A stretch of 64,000 nt of DNA. It comes from Rikenella microfusus DSM 15922. Lineage in GTDB: Bacteria; Bacteroidota; Bacteroidia; Bacteroidales; Rikenellaceae. Shown here piece after piece: positions 1 through 8,206 of the stretch (position 1 is its first letter; every line of letters starts with the position of its first letter). The notes below the pieces were generated by a model. That model was not told where the DNA came from. It was given only the letters and a program-made list of their open reading frames with translations, and made no database searches. Where the stretch lies: assembly GCF_000427365.1 (NCBI RefSeq), contig NZ_KE386488.1, forward strand, positions 1,771,882 to 1,835,881, read 5' to 3'. The position numbers and the translations under genes were made by a program.

Positions 1-981
1 GCTCGGAGACTGCGTGCCTGAGGTTACGACTCCGATCGTTTCGCCGGCAGGCGATACCGCTTCGTAGCCGTGGCGCGGAATGCCCCGTTCGATCATTTCG
101 AAACCGACCAGTTTCCGCTGTACGCCTTCGGCTTTCTGCCGGGCCAGCAGGACGCTGTCGATAAATTCGCCTTTGGCGTCGTTGAATTTGGTGATCCAGC
201 CCAGACCGGCTTCGATCGGCGAAGTGGTATCGTCCAGGTCGTTGCCGTAGAGGCAGAAACCCATCTCCAGCCGCAGGGTATCCCGTGCGCCGAGACCGAT
301 GTTTTTCAGTCCGTACTTTTCGCCGGCTTTCCACAGGGCATCCCAGAGTTTTTCGGCGTCTTCGTTGGCCACGTAGATTTCGCAGCCGCCCGCGCCGGTA
401 TAGCCCGTGATCGAAAGGATCGCATTCGGAATACCCGCTACCGTGGTCTTGCAGAATGTGTAGTATTCCATGCTTTTCACGTCGCGGTCCGGACACAGCT
501 CCTGCACCAGATCCATCGCCGCGGGACCCTGGACGGCCAGCTGCGCGATTTCGTCGGAGGCGTTGTACAGTTCTTTGCCGGGAGTCAGTCCGAATTTCGG
601 AGCGTGGGAGCAGAGGAATTCCCAGTCTTTGTCGGTGTTGGCGGCATTCACCACCAACAGGTAGGTTTCGGTGTCGATTCGGTAAACCAACAGGTCGTCT
701 ACGATACCGCCTTTGCCGTTCGGAAAACAGGAATACTGTACTTTACCGTCGTACAGGGCCGATACGTCGTTCGAGGTGACGTATTGCAGGAAAGGCAGGG
801 CTTGGGGGCCTTTGACCCATATCTCCCCCATATGGCTCACATCGAATACGCCGACTTTTTCGCGTACGGTGGCGTGTTCGTCGTTGATGCCGCTGAATTC
901 GATCGGCATGTCGTATCCCGCGAACTCGGCCATCTTGGCTCCTGCGGCGATATGGTGTTGGGTGAATGCGGTTGTTTTCAT
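1..981 (-). CDS. gcvT: Aminomethyltransferase, glycine cleavage T-protein (3' end outside window)
   Basis: T-protein of the glycine cleavage system. It takes the aminomethyl group from lipoylated H-protein and passes the one-carbon unit to tetrahydrofolate, releasing ammonia in the cytoplasm. The minus-strand frame opens with ATG at 981-979, reads [10 protein letters not shown] and then contains [16 protein letters not shown], the conserved folate-pocket start of the GcvT family. It stays open to the left edge, giving 327 codons of the roughly 360 usual for the family, so only the extreme C-terminus is missing. No other gcv gene is visible. The family call rests on the N-terminal third and overall length. 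Confidence 0.93.
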   Translation of the reverse strand, partial: MKTTAFTQHHIAAGAKMAEFAGYDMPIEFSGINDEHATVREKVGVFDVSHMGEIWVKGPQALPFLQYVTSNDVSALYDGKVQYSCFPNGKGGIVDDLLVYRIDTETYLLVVNAANTDKDWEFLCSHAPKFGLTPGKELYNASDEIAQLAVQGPAAMDLVQELCPDRDVKSMEYYTFCKTTVAGIPNAILSITGYTGAGGCEIYVANEDAEKLWDALWKAGEKYGLKNIGLGARDTLRLEMGFCLYGNDLDDTTSPIEAGLGWITKFNDAKGEFIDSVLLARQKAEGVQRKLVGFEMIERGIPRHGYEAVSPAGETIGVVTSGTQSPS

Positions 982-1099
982 GATATATATTTTTTGTTGT
1001 GTTCGTCGTATTCGTCGTGTTCGCCAGGGGCGGCGCCGCAGGGCGTTGGGCCTTCCGAGGGAGAAAAGACCTTCATCGCTGGCGCGGAAACTTGTTTTT

Positions 1100-1830
1100 A
1101 ATTGTACGGTTAATTGTCCGCGTAGCGGCCAGCCCGAAGCCACCCCCGGCGAAGGGCTGCAACCTGCAAATTAAAAGTATGTTTAAAAATACTCCCGGCT
1201 TCTTACTTTGTATCGAAGTTCGGGTAGAGGCTGCCAACCCGGGAATGTGCGATTTCCCGTTTCAACGTTAGTCGAGAACTGGGAATCGCATTCCCGGCGG
1301 GTTCTTTGCTTGCGTTGACCTATGGTCTTCCTCGCACTGGCAAGGCATAGTCCGCAAGCGGCCTCTGCTCTTGCTGCGTTGTTCGGTTCTTGCCCGCCCA
1401 AGAAAGCAAGTGCCCCGCCGGCATGAGGCGTCCGGAGAAGCCGGTACCCCCGCGGCATGAGCGGGTAAGAAAAGAACAAACGTCCGTTGGTGACAGACAC
1501 ACGATTAAACCGTACGATTATTTTTCATTCGGGTCGGGCGCCCGGGAGACCGCCCCGAGTTTACGAGGATTGCGGGCCTCCCGACGGGGAGGCGTCCGGC
1601 CTGCCCGCTGACGCGGAAGCCTAATTTAATCGTACTTAAATTATCTCATCTCATTTATCGGTTTTGCGCCCATCCATCGGAACGAACTCCCGGTCGGAGT
1701 GCCCGGAGGCACTGCGAAAGCCGGCGATTCTGATGAATCGCATCCATCGAAACCACAGGTTTCTTAGGCCGCCCCCTGCGGAGACTTATTTTAAACCGTG
1801 CGGTCGAAACAACTTTCCTCCGGTACCGGA
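1100..1830. repeat. REP-A interspersed repeat, copy 1
   Basis: Non-coding stretch of about 880 bases between gcvT and the sulfatase. The part at 1220-1500 closely matches the reverse complement of 25990-26335, including a 'CCCGGGAATGTGCGAT' block, a 'GGAATCGCATTCCCGGC' block and a stretch around the word CCGGACGCCTCATGCCGG. The end near 1614-1660 (GCGGAAGCCTAATTTAA) matches 26597-26640. 'GGCGATTCTGATGAATCGC' at 1723-1741 recurs near 26452. Short open frames here are by-products of the repeat. Confidence 0.75.
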
Positions 1831-1865
1831 CCGGGAATGGGAAACGGCCGGGACATACCGGGGCG

Positions 1866-3473
1866 TTATAAGTTTTCCAGTTCCGGGCACGGCGGCAGCA
1901 CCTCGTTGTAATAGGACGCCAGCCGTTTCAGCTCTTTCATCAGCCGCGCCGTCTGTTTCCCGGCCTCCGGGGTGCCGTAAATGTTGCGCATTTCGTGCGG
2001 ATCGTTCTTCAGGTCGTACAATTCAAAGAAATGTTCCGCCGGTACCGGCGTCTCGTTGCTGTAAAAATAGACCAGTTTCCACCGGCCGTCGTGCACGCCC
2101 GCATGCTGCATGACATTGTGGATGCCCGGATTCTCGAAATAACGGTAATAGAGCGTCTTGCGCCAGTTTTTGCCCGGTTTGACCGCCCTGTCGCCCCCGT
2201 CGGCGATGGCCCGGAACGATTCGCCCTGCATCTCGGCCGGTTTCCCGATGCCGCACCAGTCGAGCAGTGTCGGCGCGAAGTCGATGTTTTGCACCAACGA
2301 GCTCTTCGCCTCCGTTCCCGCCGGGATTTCGCGCGGGTAACGGATCACCAGCGGCATCCGCATCGACTCTTCGTACATGAACCGTTTGTCGAACCATCCG
2401 TGTTCGCCGAGATAGAAGCTCTGGTCGGAAGCGTAAACGACGATCGTGTTTTCGGCCAGCCCTGTCCGGTCGAGATAGTCGAGAATCTTGCCGACATTCT
2501 CGTCCACCGCCGCGATCGTCGAAAAATAGTCGCGCATGTACCGTTGGAATTTCCACCGCGTGAGGCTGTCGCCCGTGGGCGGATTATCGTAATAGGCCCG
2601 GTTCGCGGCGTCGTACGAAGCGATATAGGCCGCTTTTTCGGTCGAATCCATGAACCGGTAGTCGGGTCCCCAGTCGGTTTTGGGATCCCAGCCCTCTTTG
2701 CGGGTATAGAGTTTCAGGTCGTAGGCCGGCATCATGTCCTTCGCGATGCTCATCTCCTGCCTCTGGGCCGCCTTGCGCCCTTCGTAGTCGTCGAACAGGT
2801 TGTCCGGATAAGGGAAGAATGTGTCTTCGTGCAGGGTCAGGTGCCTCGGCGCAGGCTGGAAATTGCGGTGCGGGGCCTTGTTGTGCACCATGATGAAAAA
2901 CGGACTGTCCTTGTGTTTGTCGATCCACTCGATGCTCTCGTCGGCCACGATGTCGGTCACGTAACCCTTCTGACGCACTGTGTCGCCGCTCATCACTACG
3001 AAGTCGGGGTTGTAGTACATTCCCTGGTCGTCCAGTATCTTCCAGTAATCGAATCCCGTCGGGTAGGTCTTCAGGTGCCATTTGCCGATGATCGCCGTCG
3101 CGTATCCGTTTTCTTTCAGCACTTTGGGCAGTGTCGTCTGTCCGCCGTCGAAAAAGTCGGCATTCGTTTTGAATCCGTTGCTGTAACTGTGTTTTCCCGT
3201 CAGAATCGTGGCGCGGCTCGGCCCCGATACCGAGTTGCCGCAGTAGGCCCGGTCGAAGCGCACCCCTTCGGCCGCGATGCGGTCGATGTTCGGTGTCGGC
3301 GCGACTTGCGACAAGGGGTGGCCGTATGCGCTGATGGCTTGTACGGCATGGTCGTCGGACATGATATAGACGATGTTGGGGCGTTTTTGTTCCGCCTGCC
3401 GGGCCTGTTGTGCGAAAACGCTGCCGGTGGCGGCGCATAATGCGCCGGGCAGCACCAGAAGTTTACCGTTCAT
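1866..3473 (-). CDS. Secreted sulfatase, S1 family, serine-type (N-acetylglucosamine-6-sulfatase-like)
   Basis: A 535-residue formylglycine-dependent sulfatase that hydrolyses sulfate esters, probably from host glycans (mucin or glycosaminoglycan) in the periplasm. Residues 1-21 form a signal peptide ending near VFAQQ. The metal-binding start RPNIVYIMSDDHA (Asp40, Asp41) is followed by S-G-P-S-R-A-T-I-L-T-G from residue 83. Ser83 occupies the position converted to formylglycine, so this is the serine type, matured in anaerobes by anSME. A C-terminal ASDQ...GEHGWFDKR block is typical of the metal site. DDHAVQAISAYG resembles the S1_11 GlcNAc-6-sulfatase group; that subfamily call is inference. 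No SusC/D pair lies alongside, so the substrate is unproven. Confidence 0.9.
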   Translation of the reverse strand: MNGKLLVLPGALCAATGSVFAQQARQAEQKRPNIVYIMSDDHAVQAISAYGHPLSQVAPTPNIDRIAAEGVRFDRAYCGNSVSGPSRATILTGKHSYSNGFKTNADFFDGGQTTLPKVLKENGYATAIIGKWHLKTYPTGFDYWKILDDQGMYYNPDFVVMSGDTVRQKGYVTDIVADESIEWIDKHKDSPFFIMVHNKAPHRNFQPAPRHLTLHEDTFFPYPDNLFDDYEGRKAAQRQEMSIAKDMMPAYDLKLYTRKEGWDPKTDWGPDYRFMDSTEKAAYIASYDAANRAYYDNPPTGDSLTRWKFQRYMRDYFSTIAAVDENVGKILDYLDRTGLAENTIVVYASDQSFYLGEHGWFDKRFMYEESMRMPLVIRYPREIPAGTEAKSSLVQNIDFAPTLLDWCGIGKPAEMQGESFRAIADGGDRAVKPGKNWRKTLYYRYFENPGIHNVMQHAGVHDGRWKLVYFYSNETPVPAEHFFELYDLKNDPHEMRNIYGTPEAGKQTARLMKELKRLASYYNEVLPPCPELENL

Positions 3474-3609
3474 AGGATAAGTCGGAATGTTCAGAAATCA
3501 GTTTGGTGTTAGCGGTTCAAAGGTAAGGATTTTACTTCGAAAGCCGGTACCCCGGAACCGGAATGGCCGGGACGGGCCGTGCGGGATGCCGCGAAACGTC
3601 GGCTGCGGT

Positions 3610-3981
3610 TCAGGAACGTCCGCTCCTGCGGGTCTTTTTGAGCAGGATATGTACCGACACGCCGACGGCTATCGCCAGCAGCAGTATCCGGAGCCATGGC
3701 GTCCGGACGATGAAGACGACCGAAAACAGCATGGCGGCCCACATGACTGCCAAAGTCGTCGCTTTGGTCCGTACCGACAGTCCTTCGTTCGAGGCGTAGC
3801 CCCGGATGTAAGGCCCCAGCAGCCGGTGTTTCATCAGCGCGATCCGCCACCGGGGAGAGGAGCGGGCGAAGAGGAACAGCGCCAGCAGCAGGAACGGCGT
3901 AGTGGGCAGCAGGGGCAGGAATACCCCCAGGAAACCGAGCGCCACGCACAGCCATGCGAGGACGAAAAACAGCCGTTTCAT
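3610..3981 (-). CDS. DUF454 (YbaN-like) inner-membrane protein
   Basis: A 123-residue membrane protein of the DUF454/YbaN family, whose function is unknown. The N-terminus MKRLFFVLAWLCVALGFLG runs straight into a long hydrophobic stretch with FLPLLPTTPFLLLALFLFA, the family hallmark. A second hydrophobic pair lies at about residues 76-115, and the tail is basic (KKTRRSGRS). The gene starts 3 bases after the stop of the upstream ACT-domain gene, so the two are very probably co-transcribed. Nothing in the sequence reveals a substrate. Confidence 0.85.
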   Translation of the reverse strand: MKRLFFVLAWLCVALGFLGVFLPLLPTTPFLLLALFLFARSSPRWRIALMKHRLLGPYIRGYASNEGLSVRTKATTLAVMWAAMLFSVVFIVRTPWLRILLLAIAVGVSVHILLKKTRRSGRS

Positions 3982-3984
3982 GGG

Positions 3985-4653
3985 TTACAGGGCCGCCCCC
4001 CGTTTGACGTCCATCAGGATCGAAAAGGCCCGGTGGATGTCGTCGTCGTGCACCACGACCGTAAATTCGTTGGTGGTGCTGATCAGCTCCACCATATTGA
4101 TATTGTCCCAGGCCAGTTCCTTGAAAATGTAATAATAGACCCCAGGGTATATGCTGTTCTCGGCCGGCAGTTTGATCGTGATCGAGGAGAGGGAGGCCGT
4201 TTTGGATATCTGCCGTTCGTTCCGGAAAATCTCCTCCGCGACCGGCGCCAGCGGGCTGCTCATCACCATCGCCGTTTCGCCGACCCCCTGCGAGAAGGTG
4301 CAGAACGCCTCTTTGGTCTTTTGTACGTGGTCGAGCAGCAGCGCCTGGCACCGGAACAGCGATTTGGAATTTCGGTAGGTCAGGTCGGCGAGGTTCGAAC
4401 GTACCACGATGTCCCCGATGTTCTCGATCACTTTCCGGAATTTCACGTTCGAGAGTAACTCCAGCCTCGGCACCAGCCGGTTGAGGGCCATGATGATCGC
4501 TCCGTCGTTCACGGCGCGTCCGGCCTGTTTCTCGACCTCCGGCTTCAGCTTGCGCGCCAACGCCGACAGATTGACCAGCCCCTCGATCAGGGCGCTCTCC
4601 AGAAAAGGCTTCCGCTTGATGATTCCTTCGACGACTGTCGGTATGCTTGTCAT
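3985..4653 (-). CDS. ACT-domain protein, putative amino-acid-responsive regulator
   Basis: A 222-residue cytoplasmic protein. The N-terminal half (about 1-75) is helical, starts with VVEGIIKRKPFLESALIEGL and contains ARKLKPEVEKQAGRAV, consistent with a small helix-turn-helix-like domain. The C-terminal third (about 145-220: SSITIKLPAENSIYPGVYYY, then a VELISTTNEFTVVVHDDD strand) looks like an ACT domain of the type that binds amino acids. It is divergent from lysC with a 143-base gap, so a role sensing aspartate-family amino acids is attractive but unproven. It leads a two-gene unit with the DUF454 gene. Confidence 0.7.
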   Translation of the reverse strand: MTSIPTVVEGIIKRKPFLESALIEGLVNLSALARKLKPEVEKQAGRAVNDGAIIMALNRLVPRLELLSNVKFRKVIENIGDIVVRSNLADLTYRNSKSLFRCQALLLDHVQKTKEAFCTFSQGVGETAMVMSSPLAPVAEEIFRNERQISKTASLSSITIKLPAENSIYPGVYYYIFKELAWDNINMVELISTTNEFTVVVHDDDIHRAFSILMDVKRGAAL

Positions 4654-4720
4654 AATTTTAACAGTTTCTTCGATTATTGAACAATTTGCTCCCGCACCGT
4701 CCTATTTCGGTCCATTTGTA

Positions 4721-4728
4721 TAAATTTG
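4721..4728 (+). promoter_or_regulatory. Putative -7 promoter element for lysC
   Basis: TAAATTTG fits the Bacteroidetes -7 consensus TAnnTTTG, 69 bases before the lysC ATG. No TTTG -33 element sits at the expected 19-21 base distance, so the call is tentative. The predicted leader contains a short AACGG/CCGTT inverted repeat near 4737-4756. Confidence 0.4.
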
Positions 4729-4796
4729 CAGCTCATAACGGCCTGCGAGGACCGTTAGTGCAAAAATAACAGAATGTTCGTAATTTAACGTCAGTC

Positions 4797-6125
4797 ATGA
4801 TAAAAACACTCAAATTCGGCGGGACTTCGGTCGGTTCGGCGGCCAATATGCGCCGTGTGGCGGGAATTATCGTTTCGGAAGGCGCCCGGCTGACCGTGCT
4901 GTCGGCTATGTCCGGCACCACGGACGCGCTGGTCAGGATATCGGCGGCGGCGCGGGCCGGCGATACGGGTACCGTCAAACAGACGATCGAGGCGTTGCGC
5001 GACAAATACGCCTCTTGCATCCTGCGCCTGCTCGACACGCATAAGGATGCCGCGGTGGAACGGATGGAGGCGGCTTTGGCCCTGATCTCCGACGAAACGT
5101 TTACTTACCGGGGTGAGGTGTCGGACAAACTGATCCAGGCGCAGGGCGAGTTGCTGACCAGCGCCATCTTCTGTTACCACATGCAGGAGCTGGGCCACAA
5201 GGCGGTGCTGCTGACTTCGCCCGAATTCATGCACACCGACCCCGAAGGAAAACCCGATACGGCACGCCTCAAAAAAGAGCTGACCCGGCTGGTGACCGAG
5301 ACCGATCCTGATATCTACTATATCGCGCAGGGTTTCATCTGTACCGACGCCGCCGGCCATGTCAGCAACCTCGGCCGGGGCGGGAGCGATTACAGCGCGG
5401 CCCTGATGGGCGTGGCCATCGATTCGGACGAAGTGCAGATATGGACCGATATAGACGGGATGCACAACAACGACCCGCGCGTGGTGGAAAAAACGTTCCC
5501 GATCCGCCGGATGAGTTTCGACGAGGCGGCCGAGCTGGCCTATTTCGGGGCCAAGATCCTGCATCCGCTGACGATCCAGCCGTGCAAGGAGGCGGGGATC
5601 AACGTGCGGCTCAAGAACAGCATGGAGCCGGAGGCCGAAGGGACGCTGATTTCGGCCGACGAGGACAACGCGATGGATTTCCACGCGGTGGCGGCCAAGG
5701 ACGGGATCACGGTGGTGCGCATCACGTCGGCGCGGATGCTGATGGCCTACGGTTTCCTGCGCAAAGTGTTCGAAGTGTTCGAAAAGTATAAGACGCCGGT
5801 GGACATGATCACTACTTCGGAAGTCGAACTGTCGCTCACGATCGACAACACCGACCGTCTGGACGAAATCGTCCGCGAACTGGTGCCGTTTGGGAGCCTG
5901 GAGATAGACCGCGACAACACGATCGTCTGCATCGTGGGTTGCATCGACTACCAGCAGGTAGGGCTGGCGGCCCGTATTTTCAACGGATTGAGGGAGATCC
6001 CGATCAAGATGATCTCTTACGGAGCCAACCATCGCAGCATGACGATCCTGGTTTCCACGGAACATAAGAAACAGACCCTCCAGGCTTTGAACGACCATTT
6101 GTTCGACTGTACGAACGGAAAATAA
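4797..6125 (+). CDS. lysC: Aspartate kinase
   Basis: Monofunctional aspartokinase of 442 residues. It phosphorylates aspartate at the head of lysine/diaminopimelate, threonine and methionine synthesis. KFGGTSV at residues 5-11 is the kinase signature, and VSNLGRGGSDYSAALMG near 190 is the aspartate-binding loop. The C-terminal 150 residues (VVRITSARMLMAYGFL..., then IVGCIDYQQVGLAARIF) form the paired ACT domains that give feedback control by lysine or threonine. There is no fused homoserine dehydrogenase domain. lysA follows on the same strand after a 640-base repeat-filled gap. The ATG at 4797 matches the usual N-terminus. Confidence 0.97.
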   Translation: MIKTLKFGGTSVGSAANMRRVAGIIVSEGARLTVLSAMSGTTDALVRISAAARAGDTGTVKQTIEALRDKYASCILRLLDTHKDAAVERMEAALALISDETFTYRGEVSDKLIQAQGELLTSAIFCYHMQELGHKAVLLTSPEFMHTDPEGKPDTARLKKELTRLVTETDPDIYYIAQGFICTDAAGHVSNLGRGGSDYSAALMGVAIDSDEVQIWTDIDGMHNNDPRVVEKTFPIRRMSFDEAAELAYFGAKILHPLTIQPCKEAGINVRLKNSMEPEAEGTLISADEDNAMDFHAVAAKDGITVVRITSARMLMAYGFLRKVFEVFEKYKTPVDMITTSEVELSLTIDNTDRLDEIVRELVPFGSLEIDRDNTIVCIVGCIDYQQVGLAARIFNGLREIPIKMISYGANHRSMTILVSTEHKKQTLQALNDHLFDCTNGK

Positions 6126-6740
6126 AGCCGAGTCGTTTCCCGCGGCCGGGCCGGAGCCGGCGAGGGCCAAACGAGCTTTGCGAGTTGCAGCCCTGCGCCG
6201 GGGATGGGTTGCCGTTCCGGCTTCCTCCTTGCGCCTCGGCCATACGAACAAGTTCGATGGCGCTCGGTTCCTGCGTCGGTTCGGGCTGGCCGCGGGCGCG
6301 GGGCGGTCTTCGGCTGCCGTGTCGGCTATCATCCGCCATTTTCGGTAACCGCCTGCGGGAGACGCTTTGCGGCTTCCCGCCCGGGGAGGCGGTTGCCGCC
6401 CGCTGGCGCGGGGGCTTAGCCGCGCATTGGCGGGGGATTTAACTGGTGGCTTTGTCGTTTTCGGCACGCCCACGTCCCCCCCCACGGGGCGCGCCGCCAT
6501 TCGCAAGGGGCTCAGCTACCCGCTCTGTCGGGTTCGGCCTGCGCGCTCCGGGGGTGGCGCCTTCGGCGCCAGCGCGCAAGGCCGGCGATTCTTACGAATC
6601 GCGCTACTCGCTTTCCCGGGCTTATTGCGGCTTTGCGCTTATGCGTTCCGCCGCCTGAAACCGTCAGGAACCTAAGCCTGCCACCGCCCCGAAAACCCGC
6701 TACCCGCGAACTTCGCAGGCCGCGGCAATGAAACTTCATA
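6126..6740. repeat. REP-A interspersed repeat, copy 2
   Basis: The lysC-lysA gap holds GC-rich non-coding sequence. 'CATACGAACAAGTTCGATGG' at about 6241-6260 is identical to 26191-26210. 'CGAGGGCCAAACGAGCTTTG' near 6160 is the reverse complement of a stretch near 25930. 'GGCGATTCTTACGAATCGC' near 6584 parallels the GGCGATTCTGATGAATCGC of the other copies. No credible coding frame is present. Confidence 0.7.
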
Positions 6741-6767
6741 TCAAAACCAGAATATCAAAACCAAACG

Positions 6768-7940
6768 ATGCCGAAATACACCATTGTACCGGGCACGGAG
6801 GTGCCTCAGACGCCTTTCTATTATTACGACCTCGACCTGCTGCGGCGGACATTGAAAACCGCCGCGGACGAGGCGGGAAAATACGGGTACCGTATCCACT
6901 ACGCCCTGAAAGCGAATGTCGAACCGCGTATCCTGGCCGAGATACAACGAGCCGGGCTGGGGGCCGACTGCGTGAGCGGTTATGAGGTGAGGTGCGCCGT
7001 AGAGAACGGCTTCGCGCCGCAGCAGATCGTCTTCGCCGGAGTCGGCAAGAGCGACCGTGAAATCGAATACGCGATCCGGGCGGGGATTTTCGCGTTTAAC
7101 TGCGAGTCGTTGCAGGAGCTGGAAGTGATCGACGAACTGGCGGCAAAGCAGGGGAAGGTCGTCAATGCGGCCTTGCGGATCAACCCCAATGTGCAGCCCG
7201 ACACGCACAAATACATATCCACCGGGCAGTCCGAGAGCAAGTTCGGTATCTCCTACACCGAAGTGGACGCCGCGCTGGCCAAACTGCACGAACTGGAGCA
7301 TATCCGCATCGTCGGGCTGCATTTCCACATCGGGTCGCAGATCCGGAAGATGGAGTCGTTCGCCGAACTGGCCCGGCGGGTGAACGAGATCGCCGAGTGG
7401 TTCGAATCCAAAGGGGTGGAGCTGAAACACCTCAATATGGGCGGCGGCCTGGGGATCGATTACGGGGATCCCGATGCCGAACCGGTACCCGATTTCGCCG
7501 GTTATTTCCGCACCTTCCGCGACAATTTGCGCGTACGCGAAGGGCAGACCGTCCATTTCGAGCTGGGTCGTTCGATCGTGGCGCAGTGCGGCGAACTGAT
7601 CACGCGGGTGCTCTATACCAAAACCACCGCCGGCGGGGCGCATTTCGCCATTACGGACGCCGGAATGACGGAGCTGATCCGTCCGGCGCTGTACAGCGCG
7701 CACCACCGGATCGAAAATCTGACGGCCGAGGCTGACCGACAGCCCCGGCCGACGGGATTGTACTCCATTGCCGGACCGATCTGCGAATCGTCGGACGTGT
7801 TCGCGCGGGACATCGAGTTCCCGGAGTCGCGGCGCGGGGACGTGCTTTCGATCCGTTCCACGGGAGCCTACGGCAGCATCATGGCGTCGAACTACAACAT
7901 GCGTCCGATCGCGCCGAGCCTTTTCAGCGACGGGGAGTAA
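6768..7940 (+). CDS. lysA: Diaminopimelate decarboxylase
   Basis: PLP enzyme (fold type III) of 390 residues that decarboxylates meso-diaminopimelate to lysine, the last step of lysine synthesis. The PLP lysine lies in YRIHYALKAN (about residue 48). The phosphate-binding glycines are in LNMGGGLGIDYGD, and the C-terminal active-site segment ICESSDVFARD carries the conserved CESxD. Length is slightly short of the usual 400-420. Start chosen at the ATG before PKYTIVPG; earlier in-frame sequence is repeat DNA. Together with lysC it gives lysine genes on one strand but not tightly linked. Confidence 0.96.
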   Translation: MPKYTIVPGTEVPQTPFYYYDLDLLRRTLKTAADEAGKYGYRIHYALKANVEPRILAEIQRAGLGADCVSGYEVRCAVENGFAPQQIVFAGVGKSDREIEYAIRAGIFAFNCESLQELEVIDELAAKQGKVVNAALRINPNVQPDTHKYISTGQSESKFGISYTEVDAALAKLHELEHIRIVGLHFHIGSQIRKMESFAELARRVNEIAEWFESKGVELKHLNMGGGLGIDYGDPDAEPVPDFAGYFRTFRDNLRVREGQTVHFELGRSIVAQCGELITRVLYTKTTAGGAHFAITDAGMTELIRPALYSAHHRIENLTAEADRQPRPTGLYSIAGPICESSDVFARDIEFPESRRGDVLSIRSTGAYGSIMASNYNMRPIAPSLFSDGE

Positions 7941-7961
7941 CCGTCGGGACGGGAGACCGGC

Positions 7962-8077
7962 CGTTCCTCTCCTGTCGTCTTCCGGCAGGAGAGGAACGAA
8001 TTCCGTTTCCCGGAAAAATCCGGACAGAGCACAGGCCGGTTCCCTCCCGCCGGAAGGCGGATGCGGAACCGGCCTGT
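7962..8077. other. Two consecutive perfect hairpins downstream of lysA
   Basis: First hairpin: 13-bp perfect stem, 7962-7974 with 7986-7998 (CGTTCCTCTCCTG and its complement), 11-base loop. Second hairpin: 13-bp perfect stem, 8031-8043 with 8065-8077 (ACAGGCCGGTTCC and its complement), with a smaller CCGCC/GGCGG hairpin in its loop. Neither is followed by a T-run, so a plain intrinsic terminator is doubtful. They lie upstream of the ileS promoter. Confidence 0.6.
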
Positions 8078-8151
8078 CGCATCGGAAGGACGGGAACCGT
8101 CGCTGGCAGCCTCCTCTCCCGTCCGCTAATCCCGTCATTAGCAGCGGTTAC

Positions 8152-8182
8152 TTTGTCCGCTGTGAAATAAATCGTACCTTTG
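8152..8182 (+). promoter_or_regulatory. Consensus Bacteroidetes promoter for ileS
   Basis: TTTG at 8152-8155, a 19-base spacer and TACCTTTG at 8175-8182 match the primary sigma factor consensus of Bacteroidetes exactly. Transcription should start near 8189, which rules out a translation start at 8180 and supports the ATG at 8207. Confidence 0.8.
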
Positions 8183-8206
8183 CCAATCGCAGAAACGAAA
8201 CGACCC

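Noticed and set aside
1390-1611. Open frame of 73 codons, and its relative at 25855-26082 (minus)
   Set aside because: Both read through the same REP-A sequence (shared GDRH-x-IKP words). The protein similarity comes from the DNA repeat, and neither has family support.
1995-3440. A 481-codon open frame antisense to the sulfatase
   Set aside because: The minus-strand frame has signal peptide, active-site motif and full length; the plus-strand frame has none.
8180-8206. An in-frame upstream start (TTG) for ileS
   Set aside because: It lies inside the -7 promoter box, before the predicted transcript start.
7941-8206. A T-box riboswitch upstream of ileS
   Set aside because: T-boxes are a feature mainly of Gram-positive bacteria. 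The hairpins precede the promoter, and no T-box core word or antiterminator was seen in the short leader.
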